64,000 nt of DNA, taken from positions 310,001 through 374,000 of the forward strand of contig JAEHOE010000108.1 of NCBI GenBank assembly GCA_016858145.1, read 5' to 3'. The position numbers and the translations under genes were made by a program. This document shows positions 32,085 to 44,200 of the stretch, in pieces. Each line of letters opens with the position of its first letter. Position 1 is the stretch's first letter. Source of the DNA: Edaphochlamys debaryana. Its lineage: Eukaryota; Chlorophyta; Chlorophyceae; Chlamydomonadales. Below the pieces are notes generated by a model, which was not told where the DNA came from, did not search any database, and saw nothing but the letters and a program-made list of their open reading frames with translations.

Positions 32085-35000
32085 TCAGGGTGCCTCTAGG
32101 CTCCACTGGCACTGCCAGGCCCACCAACACGAACCAACGGTCCTGAGCTGCTGGTTGTCACCGGTCCACCACAGGATTCCGCGGCTGCTCGACCGGAAGG
32201 TCGTGATGCCACCCGACCAGCTGTCAGGGCCATTGATCCATTGCTGCCAGGAGGGGAAACGGAACCTCTGATCCGTGTTGCATGTCCACAGGTTGACATC
32301 CCAGCTGGGCCACACATCGAGGCACAGCGTGGTTCCTGGGATCTGCGGAATTTGAAAGGGAGCAAGAGCACACTTAGGGTTTAGGGCGACAGTCTGGCGC
32401 AAGAGGCATGACATGCACACCGCCTGTGGAGTGCGCGCGGTAGGTAGGCTACACGGGGGCGGCCCCGCCGCCTATGTACGTACCTGCAGACCGGAGCGCA
32501 TGCCATCGGGGGTCCAGATCTTGTAGTCGTAGAACTGCGTCGCCTGCCACCGGCTCCTCACGCCCGTGCACCTCCAGGTGCTGGTGTCGCAGCGCACAAA
32601 CAGGTCCCGGTTGCCGCCGCCAACCAGGATGCGGGTGGGGGTCGTCCTGTGCAGTCGGGGGCGCGCAGAGCAAGGTGGGGTAGGTGCCGTGGCGCGTACG
32701 CACCGTATCGTAGTATTCACATTCCCTTCCACATTCCCTTCCCTCTACCCCAACCCGCACTTACAGAATGGTCCTGTACGAGAAATCCAAGATCCACCAG
32801 CCCCTGATCGACGGCGGACGGGCAGAGAGACGGTGAGACGGATGGAAAAGTAAAGCAGGGTCAGCACGCACAAGGCCAAGTAGGGAGCAGCAGGATACAG
32901 GATAATCCGAATGCTAATAACGATTCTGAAGAATTACGAGCTGTACGACGACCCGGTCTTGGCAGCATGCATGTCACTCCCCCAGGCAGGCCGATCCCAG
33001 TAGTGGCTACCGGGTCTGATTAGGAAGCAAATATGGACTTTGCCATATCAGCGAGGCAAACGATCGACAAGCCGGCGCCCCCACGGGGGCGGAAAACGAG
33101 GGCTGTGCCCCCCACGCGTCCCATTCCGCGGTCACCGTGAAAATCGATCGAAAAACCTGGCCAGACGGGGAACATGCACTGCATTCCGGGCAGCGCCCCG
33201 CGGAGCGGGTGCTTAACCTGCCCCCATCTGTGTAACCTATGGTCATCTGTCATATGGCACGGGCTGCACGGCAGCCAGCAGTCAGTTCTATATGGCCCCT
33301 TGAAGTATGGCGTTTCCCCTCAGTCCCAGCCCCTAGTGCGCGGTACCGGAGGAGCAGCAGACAATGAATCGGCTCAGGTGGCTTGCCCTTGCTTGCCCTG
33401 AACGTGGTAGGCCAGACTCACATAGAAGGCGTAATGAACACGGCGCCTTTCCCGCGGGGTGTGCCATCACTGAAAGTCGCGCCTCCGTTGCTCACAACCG
33501 CGCGTGCCGTGTTGTCACCTTGGGTCCAGAAGGCCCTGCAAGGATAGCGGCATGCCCCAATATTAGGGCTTGGGCAGCAGAGAAGCAATTGCATGTGGCA
33601 TCAGCAGTGGTATCACCTGTGCCCTCCGTCCCCGCCCTCCCCGCCGCACAACCCTTCTAGAGTGACACCGCTGTCTGGAGTCCTTCCAGCATCGTCAAAC
33701 TTACGATCCGCTCTGGCCGCCACCGTTGTCAAAGAAGAAGTTCTTGTTGGAATCTCCTGGGGAATGAAGCAGTGCGTGGGCTGGCTGAGTGGGGCGCCGG
33801 GATCTACCATGGATCGACTAGATCGACCCCTGGCCTCATCTCTCACCCTGGCAGACGTTGGTCGTGAAACCGATTTGCTGAGCCCACATGGAGTAGTCGG
33901 TCTTGTCCCCCGGGTAGCCGGCAGTGCTGAGGGCGTAGTAGGTGTCCCAACACGGGGGATTGGTCAGCCAACCCAGCGAGTCGGCGGGGATGTGGTAGGC
34001 GAGGGCGAGCAGACCGATGTCGTACGACCAGGCCTGCAAGCGGCGGGTTGAGGACGGAGGATGGACGGAGGGGCTTAGACGAGCGTCTCAATTATGATTG
34101 CTATTGAGCTGGAGCAGATAGAGTAGGGGTAGCAGATAGAGAACTTGCGGGCCTTCCATCTGCCATGGTCGCCTTAACCCCGAAGTGGGGTACGCACGGG
34201 TTATTCTGCCATGGTCGCCTCGCTTGTGCTTACCCCATACGTGATCCAGCCGGTATGAACCTCAATATACATCACCGGGTGCGTGCCGAAGGGGCGCTTC
34301 GAGCCGCCTTCAGTAGTGGCGGGTGACACCCAAAAGTTGGAGCCAGTGCGCCCGGTTGATAGGTCATAGATGCAGTGTGCCGCTGGGCAAAACAAACAAG
34401 TAAGGGGATTGAGCGCGGACGTCAGGACGACGAGCTGTTCAGGACAGTGTGGACGTGTGGAGATCTGAAATTGGCCTAGCATCACCCAGTGCACACCTGT
34501 AAGTACCAGGCGACCAGTGGGACCAATCATTGCGCCCGAGCACATGGAGCCTCCGCCTGCAGAGTTGGTGTACTCAATGAGGGAGACGGCCTGCATGCGT
34601 GGAATAACAGGCAAGAGTCAAGCATGATGTAATACCGGTAAGCCCGGGGGTGTCGCCCCTGACAGTCATTGAAACACCAACATCTTGTAAGGCGCAGCAC
34701 TCCTCACCGTGTAGGGGTACCAGGGGTTCGTGACCTCCACCCTGGGCGGAATGAACCGGTGAGGGAGGGAGCGAGGAGGATGCGTCCGAGGAATGAGTGC
34801 GCGCTGGGCGGGTGCTACCGTATGCTACCTGTTCCGGTCCCACCCGCTGCCCGCTGTTACCCCCCGTAGGCCCCCTAGCTGCTGCATGGACACCTACCTG
34901 TCGTCGCTGCCGCCCAGGACATAGCTCGGCGCATGCCTCAACAGCCTTCGCGCCGGCCTCCCAGTCGACTTGTTGCTGGTATCATTATGACCCACGGGCG

Positions 35001-36550
35001 CTCCACTGCCGCTGCTGTTGCTTGTGCCGTTATCACCGGACTCAGCAGGCCCCACGGCCTCTGCGAGGCGGACCCACTCGGGCCCCTGGTACTTGGCTTT
35101 CAGCTCGTCCTCATCCTTCTTAGTCACCACCTTTATGTACATGTCACCCTCAGGGAGAGTGAAGCGCAGCAGGGCGGAGGTGCCGCTGGGTGAGCCTTTA
35201 GCGGTCTTGCTGCGAGAGCTGAAAGGCGGACGGGGGTGGGGGCGTCGGGGTGGGTCAGGGTCGGGGGCGTCGGGGTCGGGGGCGGCCCCCCCGGGGGGCC
35301 CGAGCACATCATGGATGTGATGTCCATGGCGGGGTCGTCCCTACGCCCTTACGACCGCCTCACACACCGCGGTACTACGCTACGAACCCTCAGGCAATGA
35401 GTCAGTCTTACTCGTTGTCGTCCTTGGTCTTGTTGCCGCTCGCGTTGCCTTGACTGCCTTTTGGGTCGGGGCCATTGCCGGGACGGCCGACGTAGAAGAA
35501 GCCCTCCTCAGCGAAGCGGTTGATCACGTCACCAGTAACCTCGGCAGCAGATGCCAGGGCTGCGGGTGGGCAAGCCGAGTTGGGACAGAGAAGTGAGTGG
35601 TTACCGGTCCGGGTACTGGGGCGGTGGGAATGCAGGACCAGTGCAGTGCCGGGGGTTGGGGTTGGGGTTGGGGGGGGCGCGGCGGTAGGTGGGCGACCAG
35701 GATGGTCATCGAACGGACCCGCGACTTCACTTCGTTGCTGTCCTGAGTTGCTGAATGCAGCACCCGGCTTGGCTTCGGCTGCCGCGGCGAGGTTTACCGG
35801 TCCATTCGCAGCATGCGTGCGCAGGACTTGGCTGAACTAACTAGGCATCAGGTGATTCAGCTAGCATTATGTGATGAGAAGTTATGTGCTTCAAGATCCT
35901 ATCGCGGGACGGCTGTTGGTGCGGTCGTTCCTTAAATTGCAAGGGCGCGTGCGCTGGGCCGAAAACGTGCTCTGATGTCGCTGAAATAGACGAAGATCAA
36001 GCTCTATACTAATCAGTAACGTGGGCGGGGTCTGGGAGGCAAGCTTACGCACAAACACCTTTCGGCGCGCGTTCATAAGGTGGCTCGCCACCATATGCGG
36101 CGCACGCCGCGGCAGCAGTAAAAGCAGCTTAGTATTACTTACCATCCGCAGCAGGCGTGGGCATCAGTTGCAGGAAGTCGGGCTCGCCGGCCTTCGAGGT
36201 CTTGCTGAGCTTGGCATTGGCGGGCAGCTGGCACTGCGCCAGGCACTTATTGTAGAATGGCTTGCCGGTAGCGTCATCGACGACAGGGTCGTAGGTGTTG
36301 GGGCAGCGTGAACAGCCTGCAGGACAACGACCGAGCGACCGATTGCTGGGGCCGAGCGAATTGGGCCAAGCGAGCGACCGCCGTTTTAGCGCTCTCTGTC
36401 CACAGGTGTCATGCACATCTGCAATGTCATGCAATACTCACTTGGGGCGGCCAAGGCGCGCGACGCCAAAAGGCCGAGGAGCAGGAGCACGTAACGGGAG
36501 GCGGCGCGGGGCTGCCGCAGCAACACCCGCTGGTGCCTGTGTTTGGCCAT
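32085..36550 (-). CDS. Secreted V8/trypsin-like serine protease with Kazal-like and lectin-like modules
   Basis: Twelve exons, 36442-36550, 36143-36316, 35412-35559, 34898-35218, 34708-34741, 34497-34590, 34234-34382, 33847-34033, 33705-33756, 32765-32803, 32484-32646 and 32085-32342, join in phase to 575 residues. A basic start plus YVLLLLGLLASRALAAP is a signal peptide. Residues 38-65 are a Kazal-like module (CPNTYDPV, KCLAQC) in which the usual third Cys is Val. A propeptide-like region with NGT, NDTS and NKS sequons ends near VLGGSDDR, resembling the activation site of glutamyl endopeptidases. The catalytic triad is visible: His296 in TAAHC, Asp348 in SYDIGLL, Ser421 in GGGQSGS. The tail (491-575) has CLDVWPSWDVNLWTCN, a ricin-B-type beta-trefoil pattern that binds carbohydrate; it is only a lectin fold here. 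I infer a secreted or cell-wall protease. Exons 9-10 are short and least certain. Confidence 0.9.
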
Positions 36551-38250
36551 CGTGCGCGGGAGCGCAGCCTGTGGACAGGTGCGCCTGATTAGCGATTGGT
36601 AGCCTTCAGGAGCACAAGGCATTATATAGGGGATGTGCCCAAGATCTGGATGTGGGGCCCAAGACCGGGCCCTACCACGTTTTCCCAGTGTCCGCCGCCC
36701 AATAGTCCTCCTTCCGAGAATTCGCCACATGTTACGGTGAGGTCTTGGGGGAAACGGGTCCCCGTTGCTTGCTTGACTCTGTCACAAGATGAGGTTGAAG
36801 GCTGCTGAGCTGCTGAAAGGGCCTCGTACCCTGCAACCCTTCAACTCAGTCTGACCTGCTGCGGGTTGGTGCGTGCATGCCCCGAGCTTAGTCTCACGCA
36901 GTCCGACTCAGCTCCGTCCAAGCCAGCAGCGGAGCAAAGCTAGCAGCGGAGCAAAGCAAGCTACAGGGGCGGCTACGGCTTACGTGCGGTATCAGCAGGC
37001 AGCAGGTGTCACGAGTTCCTGCTCTAAACCCCAACCTACGCTGAGCCCTTGTCAGGACACACTATGGTTCGTGGCATACCGATGCCGGCTGGGAAGACTT
37101 AGCAAAATTTGCGAGCTAAGGCCAAGGGCGTAGCCCAGGACTCGCGGCTGGAGAACGGCGACTGACGGACGCCGTGCGGAGACGCGCTCCGAGTAGATTG
37201 TCGACAGGGTAGCACAGAGACTGCTTCGACTGGCAGTAGAGAAGGCAAGGCATGCAACAACTCTGACGTTACAGGTCTCAGTACGCATGAAGCGGCGCAT
37301 GAAGCGGTGCTCCCGTCTTAACGAGACGGGAGCTGAGCGCTAGCCTATCCTCACCGCGGGCGGAATGAGGCTGCCGTACAGCATGCATGCTGTACCATAC
37401 AAGTGCATGGCGCACACACAGGTCGTTCTCCCTTGTCAACCTCCACAACTCCCAGCAACCACCGAACTCCTACGATAGTGTGGCAGCGACGATACTGTGC
37501 TCTGTCACCCTGTAATCGTAAACCCTGACTGCCGGCCCCGGAACAGACCCCGGGGCGTGCGTGCCGCCCGGTTCGCCCTGCTCGAGTCCTCCCGTCTTAC
37601 ATCCCTTGCTTGTAAAACCTTGCGATCCCACGCTGACTCCACCCCCCAACACCCGCTGTCTGCTCGGGAAAGTTGGGGAACACGTGTCGAGAAGCATCAG
37701 CAAGAAACGCGCCACGTCCTTCCTTTTCGGCCTCGCCGCCTGGACATCCAGAGTCCGCCCAGGACGTACGTGTGTCAACTTGCGTGGAGGCGTTGCTAGC
37801 TTGCTACATGCTCTCTTATCGCCCGCGGCATTCTGAGGTCTGGGGCGCCCCAGCCGGGGCTTTGGGTCACTGAGGGTTTAGGGTCGACCACCACGCCCAT
37901 GCACACCCTCACGCCCACGCCCCCGACCCCACGCCTGAGCCCGCCTTTGCCGCAGCCAGGGGTTCAATCCGCTTCAATGCAACGTGCAGCTAGCCGGGTC
38001 TGCCGTGGCCCACCAGCCGAATGCGACGAGTTGAGCAACGCGTCAAGCAGTCCCGCGCTCCCGCCCAGGAGACCTCTCCCAGCTAGGGGTCTCTTGGGCT
38101 GTCCCCAGCGGCGCCCCAAGAACTGCAGACCAAGCGATCCCCGGCGTCCTAATCTTCCGCCAGCCGCCAGCCGCCGCCGAAGGCATCCGGACCCCCGTTC
38201 TCACAGCCTTCACCTGCCCCCACAACCACCTCCGCATCCGCCCCCGCCCC
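36551..38250. other. Intergenic between two minus-strand genes
   Basis: Protease promoter side and Prp40 3' flank. A short direct repeat (agcagcggagcaaagc, twice) lies at about 36930. A minus-strand TGTAA at 37597-37601 is a candidate Prp40 poly(A) signal. No gene recognised. Confidence 0.45.
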
Positions 38251-41200
38251 TCAGTGCCTCGAGCGCTTCTTGTCTCCGTCCCGGTCCCGGTCGCGTTCCC
38301 TGTCCCTGTCCCGATCTCGCTCCCTGTCCTTCCCCCGATCCCGATCCCGGTCGCGATCCCGATCACGCTCCCGGTCTCGGTCTCGGTCCCGATCCCGGTC
38401 TGCCCCCCTGTCGTACCCGTGCGGCTCCCGCCCACCCCTGTCGTACTCCCTCCCCCGGTCCCGGTCGTAGCCGCCGCCCCCACCCCCGCCTCCACCACCC
38501 CCGCCGTATCCTCCACCGCCTCCTCCTCCGTAGCCGCCTCCGCCACGCCCCCCGCCGTACCCCTGCCCCTGCCCCGGGTACGGCCCCTGCCCCTGCCCCC
38601 CACCCGGGTGCCTCGCCTGCCCCGGCCCGCCGGGGCCCTGCATGCCTCCTCCTCCCCCCATCCCCATGCCCCCGCCGCCCCCCGGCGGCGCCGCCACGCC
38701 CTGGCCGTACACCGTGTCACCGCCACCGTACATGCCTCCTGCATAGTAAGGGCACCGGTTTTGGAGGAGAGGCCCAGTCAGAGGGGGGCGCAGGCAGGGG
38801 TGACGGCCTGTTGCCGGCTGCCTCTTTAACCGATCCACGTCAGTGTCGTAGCCCAGCAGTAACCAAACGCTTCTCGCGTCCGTCTGCATACTGACATTCC
38901 CATTTGCGTGTGGTACTCGCGCACTTGCGTTTCAGTATCCAGTCATTAGCTCCTGGCCCGTTCGGCCCGTTTGACCCCCCATCGCACCGGGCGGCACCAG
39001 GAAGTCGAGCAGGGGCCGGGCGGGGGCGCCGGGCTGCAGCAGGTCCTCCACGAATGTGGCCCACCCCCGCTCCCGGGCTTCCGAGGGCACCCGGGCCCAG
39101 CGCGGCTCGTCCTCCAGGAGCGCGTCCGCCGCTGCGTACTCCATGAGGGGGGGCGGCAGCGCGGAGGGGTCGAGCAGCGTGTCGCGCGGCAGGAGCGGCC
39201 TGGGGGGAGGGAGGGAGGGGAGAGGGGGCCCCAGGGGCGAGATTGAGGAAGTGGATAAGGGGTTATGCAGTAGAGCGCGGCCCGCGACAGCGCTTCAGCG
39301 GGCTGCCAATGAGTCTCGACGCTGCCCCGTGTCCCTTCTGTCGTTCTTCAGCCTTCGAAGATTGCATACGCACTTCAGTTTCTCGCTGAGTGCCTCCTCG
39401 AAGCCCTTTTTGAGCCCCGCCATCAGGGTGGCCATGTGGCGGGAGAAGAGCTCCTCCGCCTCCCGGAGGTCCAGGTGGGGGGTGCGGGCGCGGCCCTGAG
39501 GCGAGGCGGCAAGAACGGGCGCGGGTGGGGTGGGTAGCGATGCGTGCAGACGCGTGGAGAGGCCAACCCGGCGGTATCGCCCTTTCCCCCTCAGCACCCT
39601 GCGCTCCAAGACCCCTCCCTGCCTCCCTCCGTCCTCACCAAATGATCCTTCTCCCCGTGGGGCTTCATCGCCCCTCTTCGCGTCAGGACCTCATGCCCCC
39701 TCCCTCCCATGCCCCCCCCCTCCCCCCCGCACCAGTGGGTCCTTCTCCAGCCGCGCCCTCCACTCCCGGAACTCCCCCACCGGCTCCCGCACAACCTCCC
39801 CCAGCAGCGTGGTGAAGGCGGTGACGGCGTCGTCGTGGGCGGCACGGCTGGGGGGGGCGGGGGGGAAAGGGGGGAACGTGTGTGTAAGGGCACATGCCAC
39901 CTCCCTCGTAGGAGCCTGGGGAAAGGGGAAGGAGCCAAGGGGAGGTGTACAAGTGGGATTAGAAGCCTAGGCGAGGTACGGGCGGTCCCCTCTACCCTTT
40001 CCCCCCAAAATGCACCCCGCCGACACCCACCGCCGCCGCTCCTCCGCCTCCGCCGTCTGCTCCGCCAGCCGCCGCGCCGCCTCCGCCCGGTTCCTCGCCT
40101 CCTCCTCGCCCGCCCGCAGCTCCTTCCCCAGCGCCGACACGTAGCGACCGAACGCCGCCTCCGCCGCCGCCTCGGCGTCCCGGCGGGAGGGGCCCGTGCC
40201 GTCCGCGGCGGCGCCCGCGGGGGCGGTGGAGGAGGAGGCGGGGGGCAGCGCCCGCGCCAGGGCGCGGTAGCGGTGATGGGAGGAGATGTCCTCACGCACG
40301 CGGCTCCACCTGCCAGGGGGCGGGGGCGGAAACGGGAGAGGAAACCGTCCGACGCCGGAACGTACAGGGCTGGGACGGAGACCGACAGGGGGCGTCCATG
40401 GGCAAGACTCGAGGAGTAGCGGGGGGCTAACAGGTGTCAAGCTGGCCCCTTTGCCCCCCCCACCCCACCCCCTCCCCACCTGCTGTTGGCGCTGACCCCC
40501 GCCTCGCGGAGCAGGCCGCAGAACCCCGCCTCCGCCTCCGCCTCGGCCGCACGCCGGGCCGCCCTCGCCGCCGCCTTGACGGCGCCAAAGCGCTGATCGA
40601 ACAGCTGGACGCGGGTCTGCGTGGGGGGTTGGTTGGAGAAGGGGGAGGAGGGTTTAGGCGATAGGGCCCCTTGAAGAACCTCCTCTTCGTCGCCTCTTCG
40701 CCGTCTACCTGTCCCTCCCCTCCCCTCCTCTCCCCCTTCAGTTTCCCACCTCTCTCCCCTCCTCTTTCCCCCTCAGCCAAGCCCCCACCTTAACCCCCTA
40801 TCTCTCGATCCCGCTCAAAACAAAAACAACCCCAAACTCGGCCTTCCCGCCTCCTCCTCGCTTTCCCCCCTCTGCATCCCCTAACACTCACCTCCTCCGA
40901 CACGCCCACCCATCGGTCGTCCGTGGCCCAGTACCGAGCCAGGTAGTCGAGGGACAGATCCACCGCAAGGGCCGCCTCAGAGAGGGAGGGGTCGTCGTCG
41001 TCCTCATCCGCCCCCTCCCCCTCCCCGCCTTGGCCCCCCTCCGCACCCTCCGGCTGGGCCCCCTCCGGCGGCGGCGCCTCCTCGCCCGCCGCTGCGGCGC
41101 CGTTGGCGCCGCCCTTCCCCTTTCCTTTCTCGGCGGCTGCCTTTCTCCCTCCCGCTCCCCCCTCCGGATCGTCGCTGTCGCTGCCCTCCCCCTCCTCCCG

Positions 41201-44200
41201 GGCCGCACGGCGCTCCTCGCGAGCCTGAGGGGCGAGGAGCGAGGGGGAAGGGTTAGTCTTTAACGAGGCACCCGGGAAGTGGCGGATACCGTAGCGCGCA
41301 GAGTGGGGCCCCTCACTAATCCCCACCCTCACTAATGCCCGTGCACGTGGCCCCGCCCCTACCGTAGCGCGCAAAGTGGGGCTGCCTGGTGCGCGCACCG
41401 CGACTGGCGGCACCACCCCAAGCCCCTTACCAATCCGCCCCTTACTAATCCCCACCCTTACTAATGCCCGTGCCCGTGCACGTACACGTGCACGTGGCCC
41501 CGCACCTGCTTGCGCACGTGCCTCTCCAGCACCAGTACGTCATCCAGCAGCTGCTTGAAGCCAGCCACCGCCGCCGCCTGGCGCGTCTCCTTGAGCTTTT
41601 TCTGCTGCTCTGTGAGGGTAGGAAAGGGGGGGTAGAGGCAAGAGGGAAGAGGGGGGTAACTAACGGCAGGCAGGAGGGAGGGGGGGGCCTGCCGCCTGGC
41701 GCGTCTCCTTGATCTTCTGAACTCCCCAACCCTCCGCCTCCTTCCTCAGCCACCTCCCGTTCTCGTTCACCCCCGCGCTCGCCCGTACCCCCAGCCCACC
41801 CATCACGCCCTACACCTTCCCTCGCCCCTTCCTCCCCCTCACTCCCCTACCCCACCCGCTGTGCTCTTGCAGAACTCGTCGAACGCCGCCCGCTTCTCCT
41901 TCATGGGGAGCGAGGCCAGCCCCCCCCATCGCTTGTCGGACTCCAGCTTGGGAAGCTCTCGTTCCCAGCGGGAAAAGGGGGTCACCTGGGGTGGTGGGGG
42001 GAAGGCAGAGGGACGGGGAGTCGGGGGTCAAGTGGAGGCGATTTGCAGTCTAGGATTCGGGACATAGAGTTCTATCTCCGTTTCTCCCTTTCCTCAGTTG
42101 GTCTCTCTGGTCCCCCTATCCTGACTGCAGCTCGTTCCGCCACCTGAGGGCTGCTCCCTCCGCTGACTCAGCGCTGCCCTCTGCCTGATGTCAACGGCCC
42201 CTCTTCCCAACTCAACCTCGTTCCCCTCACCCCCTCACCCCCACATGGACTCTGTGGCGGTATGTACCTTCTCCGGCAATCCCACTAACAACTAGACGCT
42301 CTCCCGCTTATCAGTTTCAACCACCCCCTCACCCCGTGCCCCTCTTCCCCCTCCCCCTCACCCCCTTGTCCATCAGCAGCTCCTTGAAGCGCCCCACCAG
42401 CTCCTCCTTGGACACGGGCCGGGGCCCCATCAGGCCCAGCGGGCCCAGCCGGGGCCCGCCCGCCGCTGCAGCCGAACGGACCAACCGCAAGGACGAGGAT
42501 CAGATTAGGGTTGCACGGAACCAACTGGTGACCGACGCCAGCACCTGCACCCCTTCGCCGTACACCTGTCCCTTCAACAGCCCCCCGGACCAAAGGCCCC
42601 AAGCCGGGCCCAAGCGGGCCCGGCCCCAACCGTCAACCACCAAGCGCCAACCGCCGACCCACCCATGGCCCGCTGCCGCGCCGCGTCCTGCTCCGCCGCC
42701 AGCCGCTGCAGCCGCCGCCGCTCGTCCTCCTCCCGCCGCCGCGCCTCCGCCGCCGCCTGCTGCGCCTTCTTGACGACCGCCACCGGCTCAGGCATGGCCC
42801 AGGAAGTCTCCTGTTGGGGGCGAGGGGGGGGGGGGGGTTGAGGGGACAGCAGATCACTAGGGTCGGCACCGAGGGAAAGAGAGCCATGCATGCATTCAGG
42901 ATTCGGGCATGGCGGGACTCAGGCATGGCCCAGGAGGTCTCCTGAATAGGGGGGGGGGGGGTGGCACAAGTGGCGAGGGCAACCCCAAGCACCTAGGTGC
43001 CAAGCAGCCTGGCAGTCCCCTTCGGCCCTGCCGCCCCCATGCGGCCTCCCACTACTGGTCTCCCCCCCCCCAAACCCCTCCCGCCCCCCCGCCCCCCCGA
43101 GTCCATAACAACAAAGACCCTGCCGCCCCCATGCGGCCCTCGCCCTTGCCTACGCGAAACACACCCCTTCCCCCCCTCAACCCCCCCCGCCCCCCGCACC
43201 TCCGAGTCCGGGTTGTAGTAGTACACCCGACCGTCCTTGCACCGCACCTCCTGCCAGTCCGTGTCCCCGACCTAGGGGGGATAAGCAGGGAGGGAGGCAG
43301 GGAGTGATTTGACGGGGATCAAGTGGTTAGAACGGCGGTCCCTACCCCCCCCCCTCAACCCCTCCCCCCCCTCCACCTGCTTGGTGTCCACCGGCTCGGG
43401 GTCCTCCGCCACGTCAGCAGGCTCCCCGCGGAACCCGGCGGGGCGGTCCCAGGAGGACTCCTGTGGGGGAGTGGGGGGAGGGGGCAAGACGGTTGAAACA
43501 CAGACACGACTAAGGCGGGAGGAGAGGGAGGCGTGGGGGGACAGGAGCCCGGCGGGGCTATCCCAGGACGACGCCTGTGGAGGTGGGCGCGAGATGAAAA
43601 GGCAGGGAGGGAAGGACAGGGCGGTTCGGGCAAACACAGGACATGGCGGGGTGGAGGAGTCGGGCGTGGGGGAGCCCCAGCCGCCCCCAACCGCCAACCC
43701 CCAACTACCTCTGTCATGGTGTTGTAGTAATATACGGAGCCGTCGCCCGACTTGTGCACCGTCCAGGCAGCCAGCACCTGGGGGCGGAGAGATTCGGCGT
43801 GGGGTACCTACCTTGATTTCGACGCCTCTAGCCGGCCCCACACGAGCAGCCACACCCACACGCCAAAAGACTTCCGCACTGTAGGACACACTGTACGACA
43901 CGCTGTACGACATACGGTACGACACCAGCCCACCTGGCGCATGCGCTCCTCCTTCTCCTTGCGCTCCCGCTCGTGCGCCGCGCGCCGCCGCTCCGCCTCC
44001 CGGTCCTCCGCCGCGCGCCGCGCCGCCTCCTCGGCCGCTGCCAGCTCGGCGGCGGCGGGGTCGGCGGAGGGGTCAGCAGGGCCGCCGGGGGCTGGGGGGG
44101 GAAAGGAAGGGGGCAGGCAGGGTCAGAATTGCGGCTGACCGCTCCATATGCAGTCACACGGCACCGCCACAACTGACAACACAGGCCGCCCGCTTGTGAC

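Noticed and set aside
37865..37885. AGGGTTTAGGG, telomere-like (also near 32376)
   Set aside because: Fewer than two full units each; volvocine telomeres are long arrays, so chance is enough.
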